From the NCBI GenBank assembly GCA_022393335.1, contig JAJEKB010021383.1, positions 1,711,868-1,775,867 on the forward strand: 64,000 nt of DNA. Direction: 5' to 3'. The notes beneath the pieces were generated by a model. It was given only the letters and a program-made list of their open reading frames with translations, had not been told where the DNA came from and did not search any database. Positions 48,247-60,287 of this stretch are shown one piece after another (positions within the stretch are counted from its first letter, which is position 1; each line of letters begins with the position of its first letter). The position numbers were made by a program, and so were the translations under genes. The stretch comes from Macrotrachela quadricornifera. Its lineage: Eukaryota; Rotifera; Eurotatoria; Philodinida; Philodinidae.

Positions 48247-49863
48247 ATGAAAACCTTGAAATACTAGGATTGTTTTTAATATTTTCTATGGAAATCTGTA
48301 GTTCCTATAAAACGTCAACAGTGAATGACTGTTTTGGACAATTTTGTTTTCGTACAAAAACTAGTGCATTTTACAGAGCAACCACACGAGCAAAAATGTA
48401 TACATTATCACATATAAGGATGGCCCTAAAAATTTTTTTTTCTATTAAAATCCAAGCCGAAAAAAACATGTAAACTTCTTTCTGATATATGTTATAGATA
48501 TGATTGATGGAATGCCAGATATACAATCTTATTCGCCAATGTCCTTTCTCTTCATCTAATCAATTTGTAGAGAGAAAGTCTTCTGTAACAAGTTCTAAAT
48601 TATGTTATTAGCATAAAACAAGACAATGAAGATGATTTTCTTACTTACAAACTGTTAGTGGCCAGGCGAAACGATGAAGTGTCTCAAAAATTGAAATATG
48701 GTTTCTTGTTAAAATATAAAATAATGAATAACATAAATATATGTGTAATTAACATAATTGGACATAGAATACGAGCAACATAATAATGGATATCTATGTT
48801 CTTTTTAATGGCATGTTGTTGTATATAATGAGTGTTTTTATTATATATGCTGCTTGAAACTTGGTATTCATGTTCTATATTAATTAAGAATATACAAGGT
48901 GAAAATTTTTGTATCGTAACATTTTGATAGAATGCGTTCGATGTGATATTATGCAACGATAACATATATTTTTTAATATAAAGATATGTAAAAAACATTG
49001 AAGTGGAACTACATAAATGAAACAAGAATATGTTTCTCTCTTTCTTTTCATCACGTATTGCGACTGATGAGTTAAACGGTTCCTTACATGAAATGATAAC
49101 ATATAATATAAAATGTTCGTATTCGCTACAAGACAAATACAATCATTTTAAATTTTTAAGTTCAATAGTTTCTGCGAAAAAAAAATTTCGATTTGTGTAT
49201 GCGTAAATGCAAAATCTCATGGTTTAGTATTTATGTATTTTCTGAAACGATAAATCGGAACATAGGTTTTAAACTGGCTTCATTTGTTTCTAAATAAAAC
49301 TGGAGGAACTTTGTTCGTTTCAGATGTGTTTTGAAAAATCGACACTTTCATCTTTGAGATAAATGTCAATTCTCTTGGCTGTAGTCAGGTCCTAAATTCT
49401 GAATGTGGCTATATATTTAGGTATTTGTCACATCGTAACTGTGTTATATTGGTTCATGACTTTCTTTGGTGTTGTATAAGCAAAAGCTGATGTTGTCCCT
49501 GGCGATCAGAGGTTTGCAGGATCTCTCATAAGGCGTCTGAAACGCATCATATACTGTCTTTACCATAGTCGGAACGTGGAGAAATGACGAGAGAAGAGAA
49601 GAATGAGATAAAAGAGCAAGAGAAACCACTACTTGCACCTTGGTTTTTTTGAGATTACGAATGTTGCTTCACAGTGCCAGTTGCTCTCCAACGACACTTG
49701 TTCACTGGATTAATCTTTCTATTTGGAATTATTTCGCGAAATTCTCGACCAACTATACATGACGTATTCTGCTATTTTAAATAATTTAGTTGAGAAATTA
49801 AAATAATGTGTTAATGTGACACCCGCTCGAATTGAAAACTTAAGATGAAATGAATGTAAACAT
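48247..49863. other. intergenic, no gene recognised
   Basis: The longest ORF, 152 aa at 48684-49142 (-), is a mix of I, Y, N, H and F without domain features and overlaps another ORF; it is judged chance. 49444-49638 (-) gives a 64-aa ORF without recognisable features. Confidence 0.45.
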
Positions 49864-50199
49864 ATGTATGAACTAATTCCAGAATTGACAAATTCACTAT
49901 TATTATTTACAGAATTTGAATTATTATCTGATCAAATAAAAGAATATGATGATATGAATGGAATTGCAAAATCGCTAAAAATAATGTGGACATTTATATT
50001 CAAAAGCACCATGTGCTTACAATTATATATTAATATTTTCGATAACAACTGCAACCGATGAATGAAATTTCAGCAAAATAGAGATAATATATTATTTCAG
50101 AGCAACATTGACGAATGACAAATTAGGATATTTATTATTATGTTTAGTTGAACATGATCTGCTCGATAAACTTAATGTATTAAAACTTATTGAATAGTG
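49864..50199 (+). pseudogene. possible gene remnant, family unknown
   Basis: The open stretch 49864-50061 begins as believable helical protein (YELIPELTNSLLLFTEFELL). After a possible acceptor (TATTTCAG) near 50100, a second stretch reads ATLTNDKLGYLLLCLVEHDL, then LDKLNVLKLIE and a stop. No good donor joins the two. Probably a decayed gene or two exons of one with a lost splice site. Confidence 0.3.
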
Positions 50200-50299
50200 G
50201 ATAAATATTTCATCAATCCTCACATTTTGTATATGATTGTGAAGCGATAAGATTAACTATAACTCGCGATTAATATGAAAATATTTAACTATCTATTTT

Positions 50300-50886
50300 C
50301 CCATATAATAGAAACCGGATGAAAACCGGCGATTAATTGTGGTTCTATCGGTTCGATTACCGACTCCCAAAACTGCGGTAAACCAGTATTCATCAGTGCT
50401 GGTATATACATCTAGCCAATACCGTTTGCCTCTGTTTTTTGAATGTTCGTATAGCAAAATTGAACAGATATTCTTAGATTCATATGATTTTTATTTCAAC
50501 CAAAATAAAAATACAAAAAAATAGTAATAAAAAATAAATTCAAAAATAAATTAATATAAAATTTAATAAAATCAATAAAAAAAGCTTTAAAGAAAATAAA
50601 TCTAAAACTAAGAAATAGTAAAAGAATGGATCTGAAAAAGATATAGAGTTGAAAGGAAATAGCTTAAACGTATCCGTGCCTTTCAGCGAGTAAAAAAACG
50701 AAATAAATAATACAGCACATGTACGTGCGCAGATATAAAGATATACATAAATATATGTTTTTTTCGTTGTGTATAATCATTCGCTTTCTACTATATATGG
50801 TTCATCGAAAGATTATCGGTGAACCGCGGGTAACCATTGGCTTTGCCGGTTTACCACTAAAAGTGATCTGGTATTCTTGACATGGC
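50300..50886 (+). mobile_element. dispersed ~590-bp non-coding repeat, copy B
   Basis: Second copy of the repeat at 21582-22181, same orientation, with CCGG-rich ends (GAAACCGG, GCCGGTTTACCACTAA) and an AT-rich middle. By eye the two copies are clearly related but much diverged, so both are old insertions. The 61-aa ORF at 50339-50524 has no counterpart in copy A. Confidence 0.65.
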
Positions 50887-51256
50887 CTATACTTTTTAAG
50901 CTTTGATGAAAAAGCGATGAATAAAAATCAGTCAAAGTTGGTAGTATTATATTACAATATCAACGAAAGTGTAGTTTTAGTTTTATTTTTGTACATATCT
51001 CGTATTTACATTACTGTATGATCTTACGTGGTAATTTAAACCGAACTATACTAAATATGAGGAAAAATAGATAGTGTGAATATATAAAAATTTTGTTTTT
51101 CAAACAAGCTAACTTGAAACATAACTTTGCACTTTTCTAAAGCTCGAAAGATTGTGTCGCTTATGAGAGTAGTGTTAACTTTGCATTGTTTTGATTTCAT
51201 CATAGGAGAAAGAAAGCATTGTATCAAAGCGATAAGTATTAACATAGGAAAATAAG

Positions 51257-51664
51257 ATGGTATTGATAAAAGGCATACCACAAACTGATTTACTAACAAA
51301 AACAATAAAACTTGAAAATGCTGCTACCTATATTGGTCAAATTAATAATAAAAATTAAAAACATGGTTATGGTAAATTATTATGGCTTAATAAATTAAAA
51401 CGTCAAAGTCAATTTCAAAATGAACATATACATAGTTTTGGAAAAATGAATCATAATAATGGTATAGAATATGAATGAAAATATAAATATAATAAATATG
51501 ATGGAAAAGGTATGTTAAAATATCCAAATTGCCAACACTATAATGGTGAATTTAAAAATGAATTAAGACATGGTCATGTTATTTTATATATTCCAGATGG
51601 AACAGCAAGATGTAGTAGACAATGGATATATAATAAAGCAAGTTATTGTTGTGGTTTATGCTAA
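51257..51664 (+). pseudogene. MORN-repeat protein pseudogene
   Basis: One frame of 136 codons from ATG 51257 to TAA 51664 reads as a MORN-repeat protein apart from two nonsense codons. Readable units: ATYIGQI, HGYGKLLW, NGIEYE, YDGKGMLKYPN, HYNGEFKNELRHGHVILYIP, DGTARCSRQWIYNKAS. The stops are TAA after NNKN (codon 34) and TGA after GIEYE. Both could be single-base changes from sense codons, and no frameshift is seen, so inactivation looks recent or the gene uses an unusual form of expression. MORN repeats bind lipids and build scaffolds at membranes and cilia. A short intron removing a stop was not found. Confidence 0.75.
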
Positions 51665-52780
51665 GTTATGAATAGATTATAATGCCATATCTTTATACAA
51701 AATATTTTATTATATTTTTTTAAAATTTGATCGTTGAAATAAACTTTTATAAATCTTCAGTTGAAAAACTATGATCTTTTTCAATACTATTCATTATAGT
51801 TTGAACTGATAAATAAAATGTAATCATACAAATTAATCTTATGCGGAAAAGCTGTTTCTTTACCAATAGCAGAAACGAGTTGTAGACTTCTTTTCATAAG
51901 TAATGAATTTTTTTTGTTGACCTTTGAAATAGTAGTTTAATACATTCGAAACGATTCGGTTTTCATAGAAAATAGCTTTAATACAATCATTTTCATATGT
52001 ACTGACCCTCGATAAATGTATGTATGATGAAGTCAGAAGTTGTACTCGACTATAATGAAGGAAAATAAGGTAGAAATTTATCATATCAGTTAACAGCGTA
52101 CAATACATGTCTCAGACGATCTTTGAGACAATAATCATCAAGCCATTCGAGGCGCAAATTTGCTTATCACAAACTTGAAGAAAAGGAGAAATCTGCACGC
52201 ATTGCTCGGAGATGACGTCCTGACTGCTATCAGAAGATCAGGCAATAACAGTAAAAATGATAAAAAATGTTTTGTTCTTTTGTTATATTTTTTTGTCTAG
52301 ATTGTTTTAATGAGAAGCACCAAGGTATGCAATCAATAAATCAAAAAATAGAATGAAGAACAAATAACACAATACGTGTAATTTTCTGCGCAAGAAAAAG
52401 GATAAGAAAGTGCTTTTATCGAACTTCTTGTTAAAATAAGATGCGATCGATCGGTGGACCCCATAGTCTCGAGTGTGTCAGTCGTATAAAAAGAAGATTA
52501 CATCTTTGCTATTATCTTCGTTTGAAATTCTAAAATTAAAAATGTGCTTAATCATTGATTAACAATTCTACACTAATTGATTCTATCAAACTGTTACATC
52601 AATCATTTCAATTAAATGTCAGAAGTTTTATTTTAAGTTACTTTTCTTTCAAGAGACTTTTATTGAGTAACAAAATATACTTTTCTGTAGTGGAAATATC
52701 AAATTTTTATTTCATTCATATAAAAAAGTAGTTAAAATGACTTTTCCCTTTTTTTTGAAAGATTCATAAAATCTCATGGG
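51665..52780. other. intergenic, no gene recognised
   Basis: AT-rich. The 82-aa ORF at 51860-52108 (-) has no motif. A resemblance to 58340-58700 begins near 52780, the left edge of the duplicated segment. Confidence 0.5.
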
Positions 52781-53020
52781 CTTGAATATACATATTGAAA
52801 TTCTTTTGTGAAGAGAACTCATCGACTTGTACATCTACAAGAATTTCGATTCAATCATGTATATTCACTTTATATCAATTACAATCAATGAATATTAATT
52901 GACATAAATGTTTGATTTCTTTTGTACATTATTATTTGTATGATGAGTTCTTGAGAATAATCGTTAGAACACTTTTATCATATTCTTCTACATATTTGAA
53001 TAATTTCATAAATTATTTGT

Positions 53021-53558
53021 CTCAAATAATAATTTTCTTCACTACTACTATTTTATTCATAAATAAAATCTATACTTATTTTTAGTATCATTGTTGGACA
53101 ATGAGAAAAAAAAACCATATGGATAAATGATAAGCGATTATTGTGGTTATTGATACAATATACTTTTAGAGAAAGGCGTTATAAACTCGCTTTCACTTAA
53201 ATTAATAATGAAGCTCGAACATCATTGAAATGGATATCATTTTTTCAATAGTACAAGATGGAAAAAGAGAAATATATGAATGAGTCAGTTAAGACATGAA
53301 GTGTATGTATATAATCATTGACTGTCAAATCGCCTTTCTCCTTCCTTTTTTTTTGTCATAATATAATCATACATATGGTGATCAGTATAAAGTATATTAA
53401 CTCATTCGTTGTTTTTATTTTTTATATATCAAAAAAAAATAAATCGGTCATGTCTAATTCCTGATAATTTTGCTACGAGACATAAAAAGAAAAGAAAAAG
53501 GTACATATTTTTATATTTTCATTACCGCAGACGTCTGTCTGCTTTTTCGTTCTTTACT
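53021..53558 (+). repeat. segmental duplication, strongly conserved non-coding core, copy A
   Basis: 538 nt nearly the same as 58707-59244 (about 95 percent by eye). It starts CTCAAATAATAATTTTCTTC and ends GCTTTTTCGTTCTTTACT. It contains the near-palindrome GCAGACGTCTGTCTGC at about 53527. Looser similarity extends both ways, from about 52780 to the small ORF at 54543. The ORFs within differ between copies, so the block is taken as non-coding. Confidence 0.85.
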
Positions 53559-54020
53559 AATGTCAGCAATCGTCTGCAACCTTAAATATATGTAGGTTAA
53601 ATAAGTAAAAAAGCTAATATTTATTACTTCCATACATACGACCTCGTTGTTAAGACGATTAAATAAAATAATTCATCTTTTGATATCTTTTTCACTGATC
53701 TCACCAACATAAAAAACAGAATCCAGGGTATCATAGTAATTGTGATGTTTATTGACATATAAAATACATCAAATCAAAAGCTCTTATTCGTCGAAAAAGT
53801 ATCTAAGTATAGTCTATTGATATCGATTTATTATTCGAATAATGGCTTTCTTTTCTCCGAAAAATATAACAAAGAGGTATGTTGGAAGGTTCCAATGCCC
53901 ATGAATAGACGTTATAATCAAGTGTACAAAAATAGAACATATAAAGTTGGAATATATTTTGGTCTGTCTGCCGCTGATGTTTTTGGTTTCCACGATTAAG
54001 CCTGGAAAAAATATTGACTA

Positions 54021-54028
54021 TATATAAG
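54021..54028 (+). promoter_or_regulatory. TATA box upstream of small gene A
   Basis: TATATAAG in the context CTGGAAAAAATATTG, which recurs at 59587-59594. About 55-70 nt downstream both copies have a potential donor (AATAAGGTAAAT here), suggesting a 5' UTR intron before the ORF. Confidence 0.5.
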
Positions 54029-54542
54029 TATAGGTAAACCCATTATACCTCCAGCATACATTATATATCAACTGGTTACATTCGAATAAGGTAAATGAAT
54101 ATCTATTGGACTAGTTGTACTATAGTCTTATAAAAATTTCTTTTTAAATTCGATCAGACATGGATGAGATAATTTTGTTCTATCAAACTGAGAATTCATG
54201 CGGGAATGAACAGTTTTTCTTTTTAATTAAAATCAAAAATGACTAGTCTCGTTCACAAATAAATCGTTTCAAAAATTAAAAATATTATTATTCATACTAT
54301 TGAGATTCATAAATCGCTGGTTTTGTACTATCAAATATTAGCAGATGTTTAACAAATTTTATGAAACTTCCTGAAGTTCTCCATTTTTAATTTTAAACAG
54401 TATTATATCAAAGGATATGCTAATGATTGTATGGTTCTAAATATAATTAAGGATATATTTTTCATGTTCATTATCAGAACTTATGATATGTTTTAGACCC
54501 TCCTGGTGATATCTATAATTGTATTTAATTCATTCTAATAAT

Positions 54543-54680
54543 ATGTCTGACAATGATGATCAACAGCAACTGAGCCAAATGGCTACTACTTATCACATTA
54601 TTGCTGACAATAATCAACAGGATATGGCGCATTATGTCAAAGCTGAAATGCAGAAGGTCATTGAAAACGGATTTTCTTAG
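54543..54680 (+). CDS. tiny acidic protein, paralogue A (45 aa)
   Basis: ATG 54543 to TAG 54680. Acidic and Gln-rich, one predicted amphipathic helix. It aligns with the 63-aa ORF at 60096-60287: MSDNDDQQQ against MSSSDSGQN, ATTYHIIADNNQQDMA against NTYHTCCDNNQTDLA, then MQKVIEN against MQNIIED. It lacks the C-terminal tail of the paralogue. It lies at the same place downstream of a duplicated TATA box. No known family. It may be a genuine small protein or a gene shortened by an early stop. The duplicated context is the main support. Confidence 0.45.
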   Translation: MSDNDDQQQLSQMATTYHIIADNNQQDMAHYVKAEMQKVIENGFS

Positions 54681-55507
54681 TCATAAACTTCTCTAAACGA
54701 ATCCAACAATGATTCAAAACAAAACTAAATGCCAACGATTTTCAAAAAATCGAAAAATGTGAATACTTATAATATTTTATTGATTTAAAAAGCATTCAAC
54801 TAAAATCTTTTACATTTTTATTTAGACAATTATTCATCAATTTACAATTAGTTTAGTTCATCTTATATTAATCAACTATTATTTATCTTTTATTTAAATA
54901 TTTTTATTAAAATTTAACATTTAACAAAAAATTTCTGTTTAGTCAAACAAGTGTAGTATTGCAATTCGGGATAAAATCAACTAACTATTCTGCTTAGTAA
55001 AATTTTGAATTTATCAATATTATTCTATAGAAACTTTACATAGTAGAATAATTAGTTACCTGTATAAAGGCTTATTATATAAGTTTTTTTTTACAATATG
55101 ATTGTTTCATAGAATATATTATTCAATAAAAAGATATAGCTTCAAACTCATTGATTATTAGATAAGATCTCTTTTTTTATGAATAAATATGCTGATAAAA
55201 CTCTCATCCTATTGTAATTAACAGTTTCTCAATCGAACATAAAAGTCCAGATAATGTATTTGAACGAGTCAGTGTAATCATTAAATTCACGAATATGTGC
55301 ATTGAAGTTTGAGGGTACATATGCTTTATATTATCGTTTCCGAGGACATTTGTGTGCAAGACAATATTACCATGGTAAAAACGGAAGTATATGTGTAGTA
55401 AATATGAAAATTTGAAGACAAGAAAATTAGCTGTCGTTGATTGAGTGTGATCAATGGCTGCTTCATTTCAAGTTTAGAAAAATAGTTTTATTTATTAGTT
55501 GTTGTTG
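54681..55507. other. intergenic, no gene recognised
   Basis: AT-rich 3' flank of small gene A. No ORF or repeat of note. Confidence 0.5.
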
Positions 55508-55845
55508 TTAATGATGAATTCCTACAATGTTTACCGAAATAATTATTCCTGATATCATGGATAAATGAACAACTATCTCATGAAGATGCATTGTTGGCTC
55601 ACTTTTGAGGAAAATCTTTAATACATGCCAATGCACATTGTTAAGCACATTTCTTTGTCCAAGTTGTATCAATATGAGATGAATAATTACAATAGTAAAA
55701 AGAGTTGAAAGCAACGTCCGAAAACTTCTACAAGCTCGTGAGCCACAGCCTGGTGTATATTCATATATTACGGAAAATCCATAAATTAAATAAGCCGTGT
55801 AACATATATTGACACATTCTGAACCTGAATGTATATCAGATCCAA
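55508..55845 (-). CDS. putative exon of a Cys-rich membrane protein
   Basis: After a possible acceptor (AAATAG) the frame is open from 55845 to the stop at 55508. It has spaced cysteines (GSECVNICYTAYLIYGF, YEYTPGCGSRACRSF) and then a hydrophobic helix (TLLSTLFTIVIIHLILIQLG). A second Cys-rich stretch (TSCCNHYRQYTVTTTYNCCG) lies upstream at about 56030-55960 on the same strand and could be the preceding exon. The pattern recalls Ly6/uPAR-type three-finger proteins with a membrane anchor, but the full set of cysteines is not shown and the joins are unproven. It could equally be a relic. Confidence 0.35.
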
Positions 55846-56045
55846 CTATTTCTTGTTTTGTTAATAATGTGAACAGCCATTAGCGAAATTGAATGCATAT
55901 GAATTCGTTCATCTTCAACTTTGTATTGCAGGCTTTAATTATTATTAATAACTATCGGAGCATATAACCACAACAGTTGTATGTCGTCGTTACTGTATAT
56001 TGTCTATAATGATTGCAACAACTTGTGGACACATGCTTTACTCTG

Positions 56046-58706
56046 CATACTGAGCCTATCGTATTTTTCATGTTTAATAATTTGAAAAATATTATTTTGT
56101 TATTCTTTTATGCATTGTGAAAAATAAACCTTTTTTAAATGTTTGATTTGCCGACAATCAAGAAAAAAATATATTTCATGTTCTGTTGGACAAATATAAT
56201 AAGCATCTGGACTTCATAGAAATAAATGGTGTTTTCAGTTGTATTATGGATCACTTTCTTTTACTTGCAAAATTTTATACTAAATAGGTGGAAGAAAAAA
56301 ATCAAGAATGTCGTTTGAAATAATGATGAAATAAAAGAGACAATACAGTTCATGACAATAACGTAATCAAACAACAAAATAGAGGGGAATAGCATTCTCG
56401 ACTTTGTATGAAAGAAAGAAAAATAATGTCGTGAAAGAATACTTTCTGTATAAGATTTATATTAACTTATTTCTCATGATATATAATTTGATTCAATGCA
56501 ATTGCATTCATTTGTTAGGCGGTGAGATCAGAAGACGAATGTTAGCTTCAGAATTAAATAGGAATAGGTATACGAAAAATATTACAAGCATAATAGCAAT
56601 TAACGATCATACAACTCTCGGTAATCGAATGAGACGAAACTTTGAAATATTTGTTTGTATAGTAATAAATCATATAAATCGTTTTTAAAACAATAAAATA
56701 TTCAAAACATTGAATAAAAACATAATTATATGTTAATCATTAACGACAACTACCTTTCAAATCAACAAGACTATCTGTCTACGAATGCGCTAGGTATTCT
56801 ATTTAATTTCTTCGTAATTAGAAAATTGGATGATAATCATTTAAAAATATAGATTTGAAGTCTTATTATATGATGTGAATATCAAAATTAAAAGTTTATC
56901 GAAACAACATTATATTTTTATAATTTTCCAATGTTTTGTGTAAATTATTTTATTTGAATAAGTCTGTTTTATGAAAAAGACATTGATACATCTCATCTTT
57001 CGATTAACTGAGAATCTTAAATCAGTAATCTCATACTGTTCTTAAGATTTTCAATCGTGATATTAATAAGAGTAATTACTATAATGAATGCAATGATTTC
57101 AATCAATCTAAGAAACATAAAAGAACAAATTAGATTATTAATCTACGGAAAATGCTTACTAGACTGAGAATACTATTCAAATATACAAGGATGCACAGTA
57201 GATAATTGAAGCTATAGTGGAGAAACACATACAGTATATAGATTATGACTATTACGCATCGATAAGTCCTACCATTTGATGAAAGTATGAATTCTCTTTG
57301 AAAAACTGAAAATTTCACTGCTTTTATGAATTCGTATACAGAATTAAATGAATTCTTTTCAAATGTTTCTCTCATTATTTCTTTCGAATGTTTCAACATA
57401 GACAAAATTAAAACATAATAAATACCGTCCAACGTTTAATTAAGAAATTTGATTCAAAGATTTCTCATTCCAAAATGTCAAAAAAGAAGTTTAACAGTAT
57501 TAAACATTATCTTATTTATTTAACAAAAAAGAAAATGCTACAGAAGATTGAGGTACGAAATTCGTTTTTTCATTGAATACATGCATCATTTTGATAACTC
57601 TTACTCATATTTATGTCTTAATGTTTTTAATTTAACACAAAACTCATAGTTTTGTGAAGTTATCAAAAAATGATATACTTTTTTCGATTCATTTTCATAC
57701 CAGTAAACATTGTTGACATAGTACAGAACACTATGTGTCAATGAGAAATGCAATTAGCTCAAACAATTATTACGATTTATTATATTGCTGGAATAAAAAT
57801 CTATATATGTTTTCCATCATAAAACTTTTTAAATACTTTCAATTACTTATGAAAGCTGTGAAGTTTTATGGCAAGTAAACGAAAAGAATGAACACATCGA
57901 ATCAAGCCGGATGGTCTACTTTGAGGCTTGATACTAATCATTTTTTACGAATGGTGACTGCAAGAATCACATTTGTCCAAATTATCTGGGTCAGAATAGA
58001 GTTATAATACGTAACGGTCATATTCCTTGTAGATCTTGTAATTCTAGAAAGGAAAAACTCTTTTAATTGATCAAAATCTCATTATTTAGTATTCTATTCC
58101 AGGAATTATGACCATCCTACTGAAATCATTGTTGTAGTGAAACCATAAAACTTTCACTGTATTCTTGTCACAAAATACCTAAAACTATTCTTAATCTTTA
58201 GGGAAGATATATCAAATATTATGGAATTAAATGCATGCACATGGAATTGTTTTAAGAAAAGAATATATCCTATTCTGTGATGTCAAACATTATGGAATCA
58301 TTTCCATCCAATTCCGAGAATTCGATCACGATACGAAATAACACATGTAATCGATATAGATCAAGTTCCATCTTTTCCGACAATGCTTTCTTGATTGAAT
58401 TCCAAGAGATTATTTCTCACTTTTACTCGTTGTGTTATAGGATGACTACTCTTTAAGAAGAATCGATCGACATATGTATTCATAAGAATTCCACTCTAAC
58501 TGGATACGCTTACTTTATATCAATTAATATCTATGAAAACAAAGTGACATGAATATTTGGTTTCTCTTGTGAGTTATTGATTGTATGATTAATTTTTGAA
58601 GAATAATTGTGAAATCATTCTTATTACATTTTACTGCAAACTTTTATAATTTCATAAATCATTTTATAATTTAAGTCTATCAGTATACTTTCTTGTATTC
58701 ATTAAT
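56046..58706. other. intergenic, no gene recognised
   Basis: ORFs at 56404-56688 (+) and 57130-57432 (-) are AT-codon-rich without motifs. From about 58450 the sequence begins to resemble the region from 52860, the left part of the duplicated segment. Confidence 0.5.
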
Positions 58707-59244
58707 CTCAAATAATAATTTTCTTCACTACTACTATTTTATTCATAAATAAAATCTATACTTATTTTTAGTATCATTGTTGGACAATGAGAAAAAAAAC
58801 CATATGGATAAATGATAAGCGATTATTGTGGTTATTGATACAATATACTTTTAGAGGGAGGCGTTATAAACTCGCTTTCACTTAAATTAATAATGAAGCT
58901 CGAACATCATTGAAATGGATATCATTTTTTCAATAATACAAGACAGAAAAAGAGAAATATATGAATGAATGAGTTACTTAAGACATGAAGTGTATGTATA
59001 TAATCATTGGCTGTTAAATCGCCTTTCTCCTTCCTTTTTTTATCATAATATTATCATACATATGGTGATCAATATAAAGTATATTTACTCATTCGTTGTT
59101 TTTATTTTTTATATATCAGAAAAAAATAAATCGGTCATGTCTAATTCCTGATAATTTTGCTACGAGACATAAAAAGGAAAGAAAAAGGTACATGTTTTTA
59201 TATTCTCATTACCGCAGACGTCTGTCTGCTTTTTCGTTCTTTAC
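58707..59244 (+). repeat. segmental duplication, strongly conserved non-coding core, copy B
   Basis: Partner of 53021-53558, same length and strand, with scattered substitutions and one- to few-base indels. Right of this block copy B lacks about 110 nt present in copy A (after 53558), then similarity resumes at a lower level (CACCAACATAAAAAA, TATTGACATATAAAAT, AAGTTGGAATATATT). Confidence 0.85.
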
Positions 59245-59586
59245 TTCTTTGATAAACTTTTCACTGATTTCACCAACATAAAAAAGAGAATCTGGGTTAT
59301 TATATCAACTGTGATGTCTATTGACATATAAAATCGATCAAATCAAAAGGTCTTATTCGTTGAAAAAGTATTTGAATATAAGTTACTAGTATATGATTCA
59401 TTATTTGAATGATATTTTTTTCTCGGAACACATAACCCGGAGCTTTGTTGGAAAGTTCTGGTGCTGACAAATAGGCGTAATAATCAAGTATGTGAAATAA
59501 TGACATAAAGTTGGAATATATTCTGTTTTGTTTGTTACTTATGCTTGTTGCTTTTTTATGATAAAACCTGGAAAAAATATTGGGTG

Positions 59587-59594
59587 TATATAAG
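59587..59594 (+). promoter_or_regulatory. TATA box upstream of small gene B
   Basis: TATATAAG, aligned with the one at 54021-54028. A potential donor (AAAGTAAGTAGG) follows near 59656 and a potential acceptor (TTTTTCTAG) lies just before the ATG, so a 5' UTR intron of about 0.4 kb is plausible. Confidence 0.5.
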
Positions 59595-60095
59595 AGTCGA
59601 TACATTTACTAAATCACTATCTTATGTTATATATCAACGAGTCGAATTCTAATAAAGTAAGTAGGTATCTATCGGAGTAATTAAATTTTAGCTTTATTAA
59701 TATCTCTGGATATGGATTGAATTAGACTTTAAATTGAAAATACTAATCTGTAGTTGAATCAGAAAGGCAGAATACAGAGTACTAGAAAGACTATATGATA
59801 GTAAGGAGATCGGTTGAACCTATGAGTAATGATTGAGATTAATTTTAATCTCTTCCCGAGTACAACAGTTTTAGGTGAAATTAGGAAAAGGTTATTCTCA
59901 TTCATGCTTTAATATTCTTATCAAATAAAACATGTCATATTATTTTTCTTGCTTTATAACATGCAGTTTTCAGGTATTATTAAAATTTGAAGGAAAAAAA
60001 AATCTTTTCTTTTAGTTAGTTATTTTATCTCGAAAATTCTTTAATAGGAAGCTAATGATTTCAACAAGTGTAAATTTTTCTAGTAAAATAATATC

Positions 60096-60287
60096 ATGTC
60101 ATCAAGCGATAGTGGTCAAAATGGATTAGAGGAATTAGTTAATACTTATCATACTTGTTGTGATAACAATCAGACTGATTTGGCTAGTACTTTGCAATCT
60201 ACAATGCAAAACATCATTGAAGACTCAATGGGTAGTTCACAAGGTGTTCCATGTAGTACTGACAATGTTGATACAAAAGGAAACTGA
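60096..60287 (+). CDS. tiny acidic protein, paralogue B (63 aa)
   Basis: ATG 60096 to TGA 60287. Acidic, Ser/Asn/Gln-rich, with three Cys. Aligned to the 45-aa ORF at 54543-54680 over its first two thirds (NTYHTCCDNNQTDLASTLQ; MQNIIEDSM). The tail (GSSQGVPCSTDNVDTKGN) is unique. No signal peptide or known domain. Conservation of the start, length of the shared part and reading frame in two otherwise drifting copies argues for a real gene. Function unknown. Confidence 0.55.
   Translation: MSSSDSGQNGLEELVNTYHTCCDNNQTDLASTLQSTMQNIIEDSMGSSQGVPCSTDNVDTKGN

Noticed and set aside
48684..49142. 152-aa minus-strand ORF
   Set aside because: Composition is that of random AT-rich DNA (I, Y, N, F, H), no domain pattern, and another ORF overlaps it in a different frame.
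56404..56688. 94-aa plus-strand ORF
   Set aside because: Lys/Asn/Ile-rich, no motif, no matching splice sites or neighbouring exon.
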